From Nocardia amamiensis (lineage in GTDB: Bacteria > Actinomycetota > Actinomycetes > Mycobacteriales > Mycobacteriaceae): a stretch of 64,000 bases of DNA. Positions 8,435 to 24,937 of this stretch are shown piece by piece (position 1 is the first letter of the stretch; each line of letters begins with the position of its first letter). Both the position numbers and the translations under genes were made by a program. The DNA lies in the NCBI RefSeq assembly GCF_015477605.1, contig NZ_JADLQX010000025.1:26650-90649 (forward strand). Direction: 5' to 3'. Below the pieces are notes generated by a model. The model did not search any database. It was given only the letters and a program-made list of their open reading frames with translations, and had not been told where the DNA came from.

Positions 8435-9231
8435 AGACTTCCTTCCTCGCCGAACAGTCGCGGTACGACCCGGACCGGATCGAGGACTTCGTCGGCGGAA
8501 TATGTTCCGGCGGGTATTTCGCCCTCCAGCGCTGCCCGAGCGCAGAGGATCGCCGTCGCGGCGGTCAGATCCGGATCGGTGCGCAGCCGCATCCGGCGCA
8601 CGGCGCCACCCGTCCCGATCAGTTCGGCGGCGATCGACAGATACTGCGCACGTCCGGCGGTATCGGCCTGTGAGGCCGCGATGAGCTGTTCGGGTGTCGG
8701 TGTGCCCGAGCTCAGCAGCCGCCGCACGCACTTGCCGTCGAACTGGGTGGTCCATGCCGAATCGCGCAGTCCCAGAGCATGATTCACGCGGCTCGCCTGT
8801 GCGCGCCAGCCATCACGGGTGCCGAGGAATTCCCGCGCTGACGCCGGTGTGAAGCGGTAGAGTCCCCCGGCGGTCACCGACAGCCGGGCCGGTTTCTCGT
8901 CCAGCTGCGCGGCCAGCAGCCGGGGCAACAGGCCGATCGCGCCCGGCATCGCGCCGGCGTCGTAGACGGCGACGCGCTCACCACCCGACCGCCGACCGGT
9001 GGCCGGACCCGCGCATGGATCGACGTAATGCGCTCCCGCTGCGTGGATTTCGGATGCCAAGGGGTGACCGGTGCAGTTGATCACGACCTGGCATCCGGCG
9101 CACCAAGACCGCAGGTCGGCGAAGTCCGCGCGGTATCCCGGCCGCGGGCGGTGGCCGGACAGCATCGCCAGGACAGCCGATCCGACCGCACCGCTCGCAC
9201 CCAGGACCCCGATCACGGGTCGGTCGCTCAC
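8431..9231 (-). CDS. Saccharopine-dehydrogenase-like NAD(P)-binding protein
   Basis: 266 aa from GTG 9231. A short Rossmann fold opens the protein (PVIGVLGASGAVGSAVLAML), then WCAGCQVVINCTGHPL (residues ~45-60) and HYVDPCAGPATG (~70-82), the latter matching the YVD segment of saccharopine dehydrogenase-like proteins. The usual family length is 350-400 aa, so the substrate domain is reduced. It overlaps the thiazolinyl imine reductase by 4 bp, suggesting a second redox step or a partner role. I know no characterised homologue and assign no reaction. Separated from the NRPS gene only by the MIRU-like element, whose last bases provide its start codon. Confidence 0.65.
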   Translation of the reverse strand: MSDRPVIGVLGASGAVGSAVLAMLSGHRPRPGYRADFADLRSWCAGCQVVINCTGHPLASEIHAAGAHYVDPCAGPATGRRSGGERVAVYDAGAMPGAIGLLPRLLAAQLDEKPARLSVTAGGLYRFTPASAREFLGTRDGWRAQASRVNHALGLRDSAWTTQFDGKCVRRLLSSGTPTPEQLIAASQADTAGRAQYLSIAAELIGTGGAVRRMRLRTDPDLTAATAILCARAALEGEIPAGTYSADEVLDPVRVVPRLFGEEGSL

Positions 9232-9385
9232 GGTGTCCCCTCGCTGGCGCTCGGCGCCACCGTGCGCGATGCGCGCTGTATCGTTGGTTCGCTCGCAAGC
9301 TCGCTCACGGTGTCCCCTCGCTGGCGCTCGGCGCCACCGTGCGCGATGCGCGCCGTGTCGTTGGTTCGCTCGCAAGCTCGCTCAC
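9228..9385 (-). repeat. Two tandem copies of a 77-bp MIRU-like element
   Basis: Period exactly 77 bp: GTGA junctions (TCAC on the plus strand) fall at 9382-9385, 9305-9308 and 9228-9231. The copies differ at two bases. Read on the minus strand, each copy opens with GTG overlapping the TGA of the gene before and closes with TGA overlapping the GTG of what follows, giving two 26-codon frames (starting VSELASEPT) that chain the NRPS stop to the reductase start. This is the defining design of mycobacterial interspersed repetitive units (77-101 bp). The unit also holds the hairpin TGGCGC-TCG-GCGCCA (9245-9259 and its copy). Confidence 0.85.
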
Positions 9386-12300
9386 AGCGTTGCGGTGATG
9401 TCGTGCGATAGGCATGTGAAGTGATTGCCGGGGATGTCGACGACCTCGAGTCTGCCCAGACACAGTGCGGACCAGTATTCGGTGAGATCGGTCGACATGC
9501 CGGAGACCAGTTGCATGCCCTCGCGCGGGCGCAGCAGGGTGATGTCGCCGGCATACGGCTGCGGCCGGTGTTTGCCGGCGGCGTGGAAGCTGTGGCTGAA
9601 GACCTCGAACCGTTCGATGTCGGTGGTGATCCTGGCGACGCGTTCGGCGGCGGGCAATTCGGCGAGGGAACCGAAATCCAGTGAACCTGCTGGGATTCGG
9701 CCCGGGGTTCCGGCGAGTACGGCGCTCAGCGTGGCACCCAGCGCCTCAGTGTCTCCAGGGTAACCGAACACGGTCGGGTCCGCTCCCAGCGCTTGCGCGA
9801 AAGTGCCTTCGATCACCATCGGCTCCTCCACTTCGAATTCCAATGGGTAGCTGCTGATCACGGTCAGACCGGCGACCGTGCCGCCGCGTTCGGTGAAGGT
9901 GCGCGCGACCTCGGTGGCCAGCAGTCCGCCCAGGCAGTATCCGACGAATCGAACCGTGGTGTGTCCGGCGGCGAGCAGCGCCTCGGCGTAGTCGCCGGCC
10001 AGCCGGTCGAACAGCACCTCGTCGGGGATATCGGTGAACGCCTGCGCCTGGGGCACCACCAGTCCCAGGACCCGCCGCGAGCCCGACAATCGCGCGGCCA
10101 AGCGCTGATACGGTGCCATCGTGCCCATGCCCTCGTGAACCAGGACGATGACCGGATTCGGATCACTGGGCGGGCCGCCCAGATCCACCAGCGGCGACCC
10201 GGCGGCCGTCGACTCCGACTCCGCACCGTCACGGAGGAAGTCCGCCAACTGGGCCACTGTCGGTTGATGCAGCAGTTGCCGCAGAATGCTGTCGAAGTAC
10301 AACGCGTTCGCGCGGGTGATCTCCCGCTGCACCCGCCCGGCGATCTGGCTGAGCAGAACCGAGTCCGCGCCGAGGCCGAAGAGATTGGCCGAGCGAGGAA
10401 TATGTCTGCGGCGCAACAGCTCCGCGGTGATCTCGGCCAGCTGCCGTTCGAGGTCGTCGCGCGGCGTGTCGTCCTCGGCGCTCGTCCGATCGGATTCGGC
10501 GATCAGGGTCGCCGCCAGATCGGTGAGTGCACGTCGATCCACCTTGCCGTTGCCGGTCAACGGCAAGGCCGACACGGTGTGCACGATCTGCGGAACCATA
10601 TACTCCGGCAGCGCGGCACGCAGATGCGCCGTCACCGACGGCCCGGCGATGAACACGTGCTGTCCGAGCGGTTCGAGGGGGTGACCGGGCTCGGGCAGAC
10701 AGGTGACCTCGCCGAACGGTTCCAGTTCGGCCAGCCACTCCTCGCGGGTCAGGAATGTCCGGCCCGTTTCGGCGCGCTGATCCTCAGGGGCGGTCATCAT
10801 GAACGCCTGCGAGGCCATGACCTCGTAATGCTCGCGAGTGGGTTCGGTGATCACGAGCGTGCCGCCAGGTGCGAGCAATTCCCGCAGCCACGCCATCGAC
10901 CGGGTGGTATTGCGGGCGTTGTTGAGCACCCCGGCGCACAGGATGAGGTCGAATGACGCCGGTGCCAAATGCTGTTCCGCCGGGGGCTGGTCGATGTCGT
11001 AGACGGCGAAGGCCAATCCGGGGAACCGGGTGCGCGCGTGATCGAGCAGGAACGGCGACACATCGGTGTAGAGGTAGTACGCGGACCCGATATCCGGACA
11101 GGCGGCGAGGACTTCGGCGGTGGTCGCGCCGACCCCGGCGCCGACTTCGAGGATCCGCGCGGGACGGCGCTGGCGCACCGCCTCGGCGGCGACCCGGTTC
11201 ATGTAGCGAGTCATGATGTTCGTGCGGTAGGCGGCCTCGGCCACTTCCATGCCGCCGCGGGGGAACATCAACCCGAACGGATCCACCTCGCCCCGCAGCA
11301 CCCCCGCCATCGCCGCGGCGCTGCCGGCCAGGTAGTCGATCAACCGGGCGTCGCTGAGTTCGGGTACCGCCAGCGCGCGAACCCGCGCCCACGCCGAATC
11401 GAAATCCGCAGTGGGTGCCGGGTTCTCGGCCAGCACATGTTGCCACCGCTGATACAGCCCACGATGGCGGGGGGCGATCTCATGCTCGGCGACGGTGTGC
11501 ATCGCCGCGTGAGCCGCGGTCAGTACTGCCGCGTCCAAGGCGTCGGCGAAGGCGCGCCCTCGATCGGCGTCGGCGTGTACCGAGTCACCGGCGTGCCGCA
11601 GCCGCGATTCGGCGAATGCCACGAGCTGCCGGTCGGCGCCTGCGCCGTGCACGACGACGGCGCTCGCCGCGACATCCGGATGTCCGGCCATCGCGGCTTC
11701 GATCTCCGCTGGTTCGATCCGGTGCCCCCGCACCTTGACCTGATGGTCGGCGCGACCGAGGAATTCGATTTCGCCGTCGGGGAGATAGCGGCCGAGGTCC
11801 CCCGTCCGATACCAGCCGCCGACGAACTTCTGGGCCGTCAGAGCGGGATCGCCGCGATAGCCGAGTGCGACACCCGCGCCGCCGATCCACAGCTCCCCCG
11901 CGACCCAGTCCGGACAGTCGTGCCCCAGCGCGTCGACGATCCGGAAGCGCTGATTGGCCAACGGCCGGCCGTAGCGCACACTCGCCGCATCTGGTGCCAG
12001 CTCACCGATTTCGTGACTGATCGACCAGATGGCCGCCTCGGTGGCGCCGCCGAGCGAGATCAGCCGCGCCTTCGGGAACCGCTGCCGAAGCTGCGCGGGC
12101 AAAGTGACCGGAATCCAGTCGCCCGACAGCAGCGCCACTCGCACCGACGGCGCATCACCGGGCAGATAGTCGGCCAGCATCTGGGCTTGGGCGGGAACGG
12201 AATTCCAGATCGTGACCCCGTGACCGAGAACCAGCTCCGCCCAGTGTGACGGGTCGCTGCGCCGGTCCGGATCGGGCAGGATCAGACAGCCGCCGACACC

Positions 12301-14327
12301 CAGCACGCCGAAGATGTCGTACACCGACAGATCGAATCCGAGCTGGGCCAGCCCCAGCACGCGGTCGTCGGCGCAGACCTCGAACCGGGTGTTGATGTCT
12401 TCGATGGTGTTGCGCGCGGCGGCATGGCTGATCATGACGCCCTTGGGGGTGCCGGTGGATCCGGAGGTGTAGATCACGTACGCAACCGCCTCGGGTCCGA
12501 TCAGCGACGACGGCGGATTCACCACAGCATCCGGTGCGGGCGCCGGGATGTCGGTGAGGACGTGGTGGACACCGTCGAGCATCGCGGCGCGGCGCGGCCC
12601 GGGCTGGGTGGTATCGACCGGGACATAGGCGCAGCCCGCCAGCAGTACGCCGAGCACCGCGGCGATCTGGTCGATTCCCTTCTCCATGTTGATCGCCACC
12701 AGATCACCGGGTTCGGTGTCCAGGGCGCCGGCGACCGCGGCTGCACGGGCGAGCAGTTCGGCATGGGTGACCATTCGTCCACCGGCGATCACGGCGGGCC
12801 GGTCACCGTAGCGAGCCGCGGCGGCCAGCCACGGTTCGTGCAGCAGCCCCGACGGCAACTCGGCCGCGGTGTCGTTCACCTGCCTACGGATGCGCAGCTG
12901 CGACTCGGGCACCGGGATCGGCGGCTCGGCGTCGATCGGCCCGGTCAGCAGTGCGACGAATGCGTCGAAGGCGTCGTCGGCCAGCCCTTCGGGCAGCACT
13001 CCCTCACGGACGTCCCAGCTGACCAGCATGGAGTCGGCTTGTTCGACGGCCTGGCAGTCGATCCAGACCTGCGGGGTCTGGCTGATGCCGTAGCGGATAT
13101 CCGCGCTGCCTCCGTTGAGCACGCCGGTGAACACGATCGGCATCAGCGTGCGCCGCCCGCGGCGACCGAGTTCACGCAGCAGCTCCACCCCGGAGTAGAG
13201 GCGGTGGTCCACGTCGTTCAACAGCTGTCCGCCGAGACTGTGTGCGCGCTCGGCCAGCGACTGTGACACGGTGAGATCGACTTCGAGCAGGTTCACCGAG
13301 GTGAAATCGCCCGCGAGCGTACACACCTGCTCGTGCAGGGCGAGACGGTTCTGCAGCGGCATGTTCAGCGTGAATCGCTTGCTGGTGCTCCAGCGGCCGA
13401 TGGTCTCGGCATAGGCCGCCAGCACGAGCGCCGACGTGGTGACCTGATGTGCGGCCGCGGCGGCGCGCAACGTCGGTATCCGCCGCTGCAGGCGGCGGAA
13501 TCGCGGCGGCGGGGTGCCTGCACCGGCCACCGGCAGCTCCGGCGGACCGGGCAGATCGTCGATGCGGGCGAGCCAGTAATCGCGGTGTTCGGCGTACTCC
13601 GTTGTATCGGTCATCGCCCGCTGGGCCAGTACATAGTCCCGGAAGGAGATGTCGATGTCGGCGAGCGTGCCACCCCGCAACAAGTCCAGCAGTTCCCCGA
13701 CCACCAGTTGCACGCTGGAGAAGTCGGCGATGAGCAGATCGACTGACACATGCAGCAAGCGGCCGGGAGACAGACATAGCGTATGCAGTGGCCATCGGGC
13801 CGGATCGTACTGCGCATGACTCAGCTCCGCGCGGACCTTTTCGGCCGATTCACCGATCCGGATGCCGAATTCGGGCACCTCGGACAGCACCCGCTGGGTC
13901 CCGGTGGCCGGATCGATGACCGCGCGCAACATGTCGTGGCGTCGGATCAGTGTCTGCCATGCGGCTTCCACGGCCTCCGGCTCGACGTCGCCGAGCCACA
14001 CCTCGAGATACCCGTGGCAGGGCACGCCGCCGTAGTCGAAGGCGTCGGTGCGCCCGAGCAGGTACGACGACTGGACATCGGTGAGCGGGAATGGTTCGTG
14101 CCGGTTCTGCGGACGTGGAATCAGGGTATGTTCGGCAGACAGAAGTTCGATCACCGCGTCGCGGTGGTGTTTCAGCGCGCTCTTGTGCTCGTCGGTGAAC
14201 ACCGCGTGCGGGGCGCGGTAGCGCAGTGCACCGTTCTCGGTCCAGAGCTCGATTCCCAAGGCACGCAGGACTCGAACCAGCTCCGCGGGCTCGGTGACGT
14301 CGGCTGGGTTGGTTTGGGCAGGGCTGG

Positions 14328-14331
<4 letters not shown>
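9382..14331 (-). CDS. NRPS: docking-Cy-A(MT)-PCP-TE, pyochelin synthetase F-like
   Basis: 1649 aa, GTG 14331 overlapping the first NRPS stop. In order: TubC-type docking domain (1-70); cyclisation domain (~80-510) with DLLIADFSS (DxxxxDxxS, ~198); adenylation domain with YVIYTSGSTGTPKG (~620) and readable code D-L-Y-N-L-S-L-I-W-K, the known Cys code of pyochelin and yersiniabactin synthetases; methyltransferase inserted before A9, with intact SAM motif ILEVGAGVGATTAEVL (~1065); A10 GNGKVDRRAL (~1258); carrier protein GLGADSVLLSQ (~1320); thioesterase (~1390-1645) with GYCLGG (~1463-1468), so the nucleophile is Cys rather than Ser, and a C-terminal GNHFTC histidine. Role: add and cyclise the last Cys, N-methylate it after ring reduction, release the product. 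Confidence 0.93.
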
Positions 14332-21308
<6,977 letters not shown>

Positions 21309-21469
21309 CGGTTGTCCTCCCTCGCTGGAAAGTCGTGCCGAGACAGGCTAACGTAATCCACAATGATTTTCATTACCAATCTCAAGAGGGGTGCTCGTGG
21401 CGAACGCGACGGCGTCGGCCCCGACCGGATCGTCCGGGCGGTAGTCGCCGTGCCAGTGGGAGGTACACG
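21309..21469. promoter_or_regulatory. Divergent metallophore promoter with Zur-like and half IdeR-like boxes
   Basis: This 161-bp gap drives both arms of the locus. AATGA-TTT-TCATT (21362-21374) is a perfect dyad. The 15-mer 21358-21372 (CCACAATGATTTTCA) matches the streptomycete Zur box TGAAAATGATTTTCA at 12 of 15 bases, and the flanks extend as TAAT...ATTA (21354-21375). Immediately left, AGGCTAACGTAA (21342-21353) equals the right half of the IdeR/DmdR box (AGGCTAACCTAA) with one mismatch; the left half is absent. Zinc repression is therefore the better reading, with iron input possible. Ribosome sites flank: GGAGGA for the NRPS, GGGAGG for the ABC gene. Confidence 0.65.
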
Positions 21470-23152
21470 ATGCTTGGACTGATACGTCCGGGGCGCACCC
21501 GGATCGCGGTGGCGATCGGATGCCAGGTACTCGCCGCGGCGGCGGGTGTGGTGCCCTTCGCGGCGGTCGCGGAACTGGGACGGTGGCTGCTCTCCGGTGC
21601 CGACGCCTGGCCTGCGGTGCTGGTCGCTGCTGCCGCGCTGGCGGTCCGGCTGGCGTTGTCGCTGTTGGCCGCGTCGCTGACCCACTACGCCGACAACGAC
21701 ATTCAGCTGTCCATCAGGCGCGCGATCGCCAGGCACGTCGGCGGGGTCCGTCTGGGCTGGTTCGACAGTCGCGACGCGGGTGCCCTGCGGAAAGCGGTCG
21801 GCGAGGACGTCACCGCACTGCATCACTTGATCGCGCACTCGGCGCTCGAGATCGTCAATGCGGTCACGGTCCCGGTTGTCTGTCTGGTGTATCTGTTCTG
21901 GGTCGACTGGCGGATGGCGTTGATCACGCTGATTCCGATCGTGGTCGGAATCGAGCTGTACCGCCGCGCGATGGCCGGTTTCGGGGAGGGTATGCGCGCC
22001 TACAACGAAGCCTCGGCGGGGATCAGCAAGGGCGCCGTCGAGTTCGTGCAGGGCATCGCGGTGGTCAAGACTTTCGGCCAGACCGGTCGCGCACACGACC
22101 GCTATCGCCGCGCGACCACGGAGTTCTGCGATTTCTTCGTCGGCTGGATGCAGCGGGTCAGTACGGTGTCGGCGGCCGCGGAACTCGCTTTGTCGCCGGT
22201 GTGCATGCTGGTGGTCATTCTGGTCGGCGGGGCCGCACTGGTGACCACGGGTCATCTCGACGCGGTCGATCTGCTGCCGTTCGCACTGCTGGGATTGGCG
22301 CTGTCGGCGCCGATTCAGGCACTCAGCCAGAGTGGTCAGGCGGTACAGGCGGGCATGCACGCCGCCGAGGCCATCCGGCAATTGCTGGCCACACCGACTA
22401 TCGAGTACGGCACCGCCGCGGCGGGTGCGTCCCCGGTGATCCGATTCGACAACGTCCGGTTCAGCTACGACGGGGAAACCGATGTGCTGACCGGAATCAA
22501 CCTGGAGTTGCGGCCCGGCACCGTCACCGCGATCGTCGGCGAATCCGGTTCCGGAAAGTCCACACTGGCCTCACTCGTCCCCCGCTTCCAAGACCCCATG
22601 GAGGGACGAATCACGCTTGACGGCACCGATATTCGCGAGCTTTCCCAAGAAAGTCTCTACCGGAGTATCGGTTTCGTCTTCCAAGACGTCCGGCTGCTGC
22701 GCATGAGTGTGCGCGACAACATCGCCTTGCCGCGTCCGGACGCTTCGACCGAGGAGATCGCCGCGGCGGCTCGCGCCGCAGCGATCGACGACCGGATCCG
22801 CACACTTCCCCGCGGGTACGACACCGTGGACGCGGCGCTGTCCGGTGGCGAGGCGCAGCGGGTGTCCATCGCACGCGCCGTGCTCGCCGACGCACCCGTG
22901 CTGGTGCTCGACGAAGCGACGGCATCGGTCGATCCCGAATCGGAAACCGCTGTCCAGCAGGGACTGTCACGTCTGGTAGGTAAGCGCACCGTGCTGGTGG
23001 TCGCGCACCGGTTGAGCACCGTTGTGGACGCAGATCAGATCGTGGTGCTGCACCGCGGCGCGATCGCCGAACGCGGAACGCACGCCGAACTGTTGGAGCG
23101 TGGCGGCCGCTACGCGCAGATGTGGGCCACTTGGAAGGGAGCGAACGCATGA
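21470..23152 (+). CDS. ABC half-transporter (TMD-NBD), IrtA/YbtP/PchH class
   Basis: 560 aa from ATG 21470 with GGGAGG upstream; the open frame extends further left without a ribosome site and was not used. Six-helix exporter-type membrane domain (residues 1-310) then the ATPase: Walker A GESGSGKS (~356), signature LSGGEAQRVSIARA, Walker B VLVLDEATASVD. Overlaps the next ABC gene by 4 bp (ATGA), so the two should form a heterodimer. Paired half-transporters of this fold carry siderophores in either direction: IrtAB and YbtPQ import, others export. Uptake of the metal complex is the precedent for salicyl-thiazoline metallophores, but direction is not decidable from sequence. Confidence 0.88.
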   Translation: MLGLIRPGRTRIAVAIGCQVLAAAAGVVPFAAVAELGRWLLSGADAWPAVLVAAAALAVRLALSLLAASLTHYADNDIQLSIRRAIARHVGGVRLGWFDSRDAGALRKAVGEDVTALHHLIAHSALEIVNAVTVPVVCLVYLFWVDWRMALITLIPIVVGIELYRRAMAGFGEGMRAYNEASAGISKGAVEFVQGIAVVKTFGQTGRAHDRYRRATTEFCDFFVGWMQRVSTVSAAAELALSPVCMLVVILVGGAALVTTGHLDAVDLLPFALLGLALSAPIQALSQSGQAVQAGMHAAEAIRQLLATPTIEYGTAAAGASPVIRFDNVRFSYDGETDVLTGINLELRPGTVTAIVGESGSGKSTLASLVPRFQDPMEGRITLDGTDIRELSQESLYRSIGFVFQDVRLLRMSVRDNIALPRPDASTEEIAAAARAAAIDDRIRTLPRGYDTVDAALSGGEAQRVSIARAVLADAPVLVLDEATASVDPESETAVQQGLSRLVGKRTVLVVAHRLSTVVDADQIVVLHRGAIAERGTHAELLERGGRYAQMWATWKGANA

Positions 23153-24933
23153 TCCGGATGCTCGCGAGAATCACCGATCTGCGCGCGGCACTCACCGCCA
23201 CCGTGCTGACCGCTGTCGCACAAGGCGTCGTCTTCGCCTTGTTGGTGCCGGTGTTGCGGAATCTGCTGGGTCCCGACCCCGGCCGTTGCCTGCCATGGCT
23301 GGCCGCGCTCGCAGCCGCGGCCGTCGTCTACGGAACGCTGTTCCTGCGCACCGCCCGGGCCGGGCACGAACTCGCCGGCACCGTGCTGCGAACGCTCTAC
23401 GAACGTCTCGGTGATCACCTCGCTACCCTGCCGCTGGGCTGGTTCGGTCCCGGCCGTGTCGGTGACGTCGGTACACTGGCGGGTACCGGGGTCGTTCAGG
23501 TCGCCAATGCGGTGGCCAATCTGGTCCGGCCGATCGTCGCCTCGGTGGTCACGCCCGCCACGGTGGTGGTGCTGATGTTCGCCTTCGACTGGCGGATCGC
23601 CTCCGCTGTGGTGGTGACGACACCGCTGATCGCGCTGGCGTTCTGGTGGACCGGCCGCCTGGTGTCCCGAGCCGACGAGGGCGCGCACACCGCCACCGCC
23701 GCGGCGGGCACCCGGGTCGTGGAATACGCGCAGGCGCAACGGGTCCTGCGCGCGTGCGGCCAGATCGCCCGCGGTTACGGTGCCCTCGACGATGCGCTCG
23801 TGGCGCAGCGCGACGCCGGGCGTCGTCTGATCGGCGCGGCCGTGCCGGGCCTGGTCGGCTTCACCGTGGTTGTGCAGGCGGTGTTCACGCTGGTGCTGTG
23901 GTACGGCACCTACCTGGCTGTCGGCGGCTCCCTCGACATCCCCACGTTGCTGGCGATGCTGGTCCTGGCGGTGCGGTTCGTCGAACCGATGATCGCCGCC
24001 GCCGAACTGGGCGGCGCGGTCGAGGTGGCGCGCAATCACCTGCGGCGCATCCAGGACGTCCTCGGCACCCCGCCGCTGCCCGAACCCGCCGCGCCCGCGG
24101 TCCCGGCCGGTCCGGAGGTGCGATTCGACAACGTGGTCTTCGGTTACGACGAGTCCGCGCCTGTGCTCGACGGTGTGTCGTTCACCCTTCCCGCCGGAAC
24201 GCTCACCGCCCTCGCGGGACCCTCGGGGGCCGGCAAGACGACGGTGACCCGGCTGATCGCACGGTTCTTCGACACCGATTCCGGATCGGTGCAGGTGGGT
24301 GGGTGCGACGTGCGTGACCTGCCGAACGAAGTCCTGATGTCGATGCTGTCGCTGGTATTTCAGGACGTGTACCTGTTCGACGGCACGATCGCCGACAATA
24401 TCCGTCTCGCTCGCCCCGATGCCGACGACGAACAGATGCGTGCCGCCGCGGCGGCTGCCCGCGTGGACGAGATCGTCGCCCGGCTACCGCACGGCTGGAA
24501 CACCCGGGTCGGCGAAGGCGGCACCATTCTGTCCGGCGGGGAACGCCAGCGGGTGTCGATCGCCCGAGCGATGCTCAAGGATGCGCCGATCGTGCTCGCC
24601 GACGAACCGACCTCGGCGCTGGACCCCGAGAACGAAGCCGCGATTCGCGACGGACTGCTGGCCCTGGCCGCCGAACGGACCGTGCTGGTCATCGCGCACC
24701 GTCCCGCCACCCTCGTCCGTGCCGACCAGGTGTTGTTCCTCGCCGACGGCACCATCACCGAATCCGGCCGCCACGCCGAGCTGCTCGCCGCCGGTGGCCG
24801 GTATGCGCAGTTCTGGCGCGACCGCGAACACGCCCAGACCTGGCGGTTGACACCGTCCCCTCCACCCCCGGCGGTCAGCACGACTATCCGACCGACCGAC
24901 GTTGCCCGACTGATGGCAGAGCAGGAGTCCTGA
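23149..24933 (+). CDS. ABC half-transporter (TMD-NBD), IrtB/YbtQ/PchI class
   Basis: 594 aa from ATG 23149, overlapping its partner's stop, with GGAAGG upstream. Membrane domain to about residue 320; nucleotide domain with Walker A GPSGAGKT (~357), signature LSGGERQRVSIARA and Walker B IVLADEPTSALD. The Walker B aspartate is followed by glutamate in both partners, so both ATPase sites look competent. A proline- and threonine-rich C-terminal tail of about 30 residues follows the ATPase. Presumed partner of the preceding half-transporter. Confidence 0.88.
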   Translation: MIRMLARITDLRAALTATVLTAVAQGVVFALLVPVLRNLLGPDPGRCLPWLAALAAAAVVYGTLFLRTARAGHELAGTVLRTLYERLGDHLATLPLGWFGPGRVGDVGTLAGTGVVQVANAVANLVRPIVASVVTPATVVVLMFAFDWRIASAVVVTTPLIALAFWWTGRLVSRADEGAHTATAAAGTRVVEYAQAQRVLRACGQIARGYGALDDALVAQRDAGRRLIGAAVPGLVGFTVVVQAVFTLVLWYGTYLAVGGSLDIPTLLAMLVLAVRFVEPMIAAAELGGAVEVARNHLRRIQDVLGTPPLPEPAAPAVPAGPEVRFDNVVFGYDESAPVLDGVSFTLPAGTLTALAGPSGAGKTTVTRLIARFFDTDSGSVQVGGCDVRDLPNEVLMSMLSLVFQDVYLFDGTIADNIRLARPDADDEQMRAAAAAARVDEIVARLPHGWNTRVGEGGTILSGGERQRVSIARAMLKDAPIVLADEPTSALDPENEAAIRDGLLALAAERTVLVIAHRPATLVRADQVLFLADGTITESGRHAELLAAGGRYAQFWRDREHAQTWRLTPSPPPPAVSTTIRPTDVARLMAEQES

Positions 24934-24937
24934 CCCG

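Noticed and set aside
21391..21444. 17-codon GTG frame in the metallophore promoter (possible leader peptide)
   Set aside because: Starts right at AAGAGGG with no spacing, no Cys or other regulatory codon run; not distinguishable from chance.
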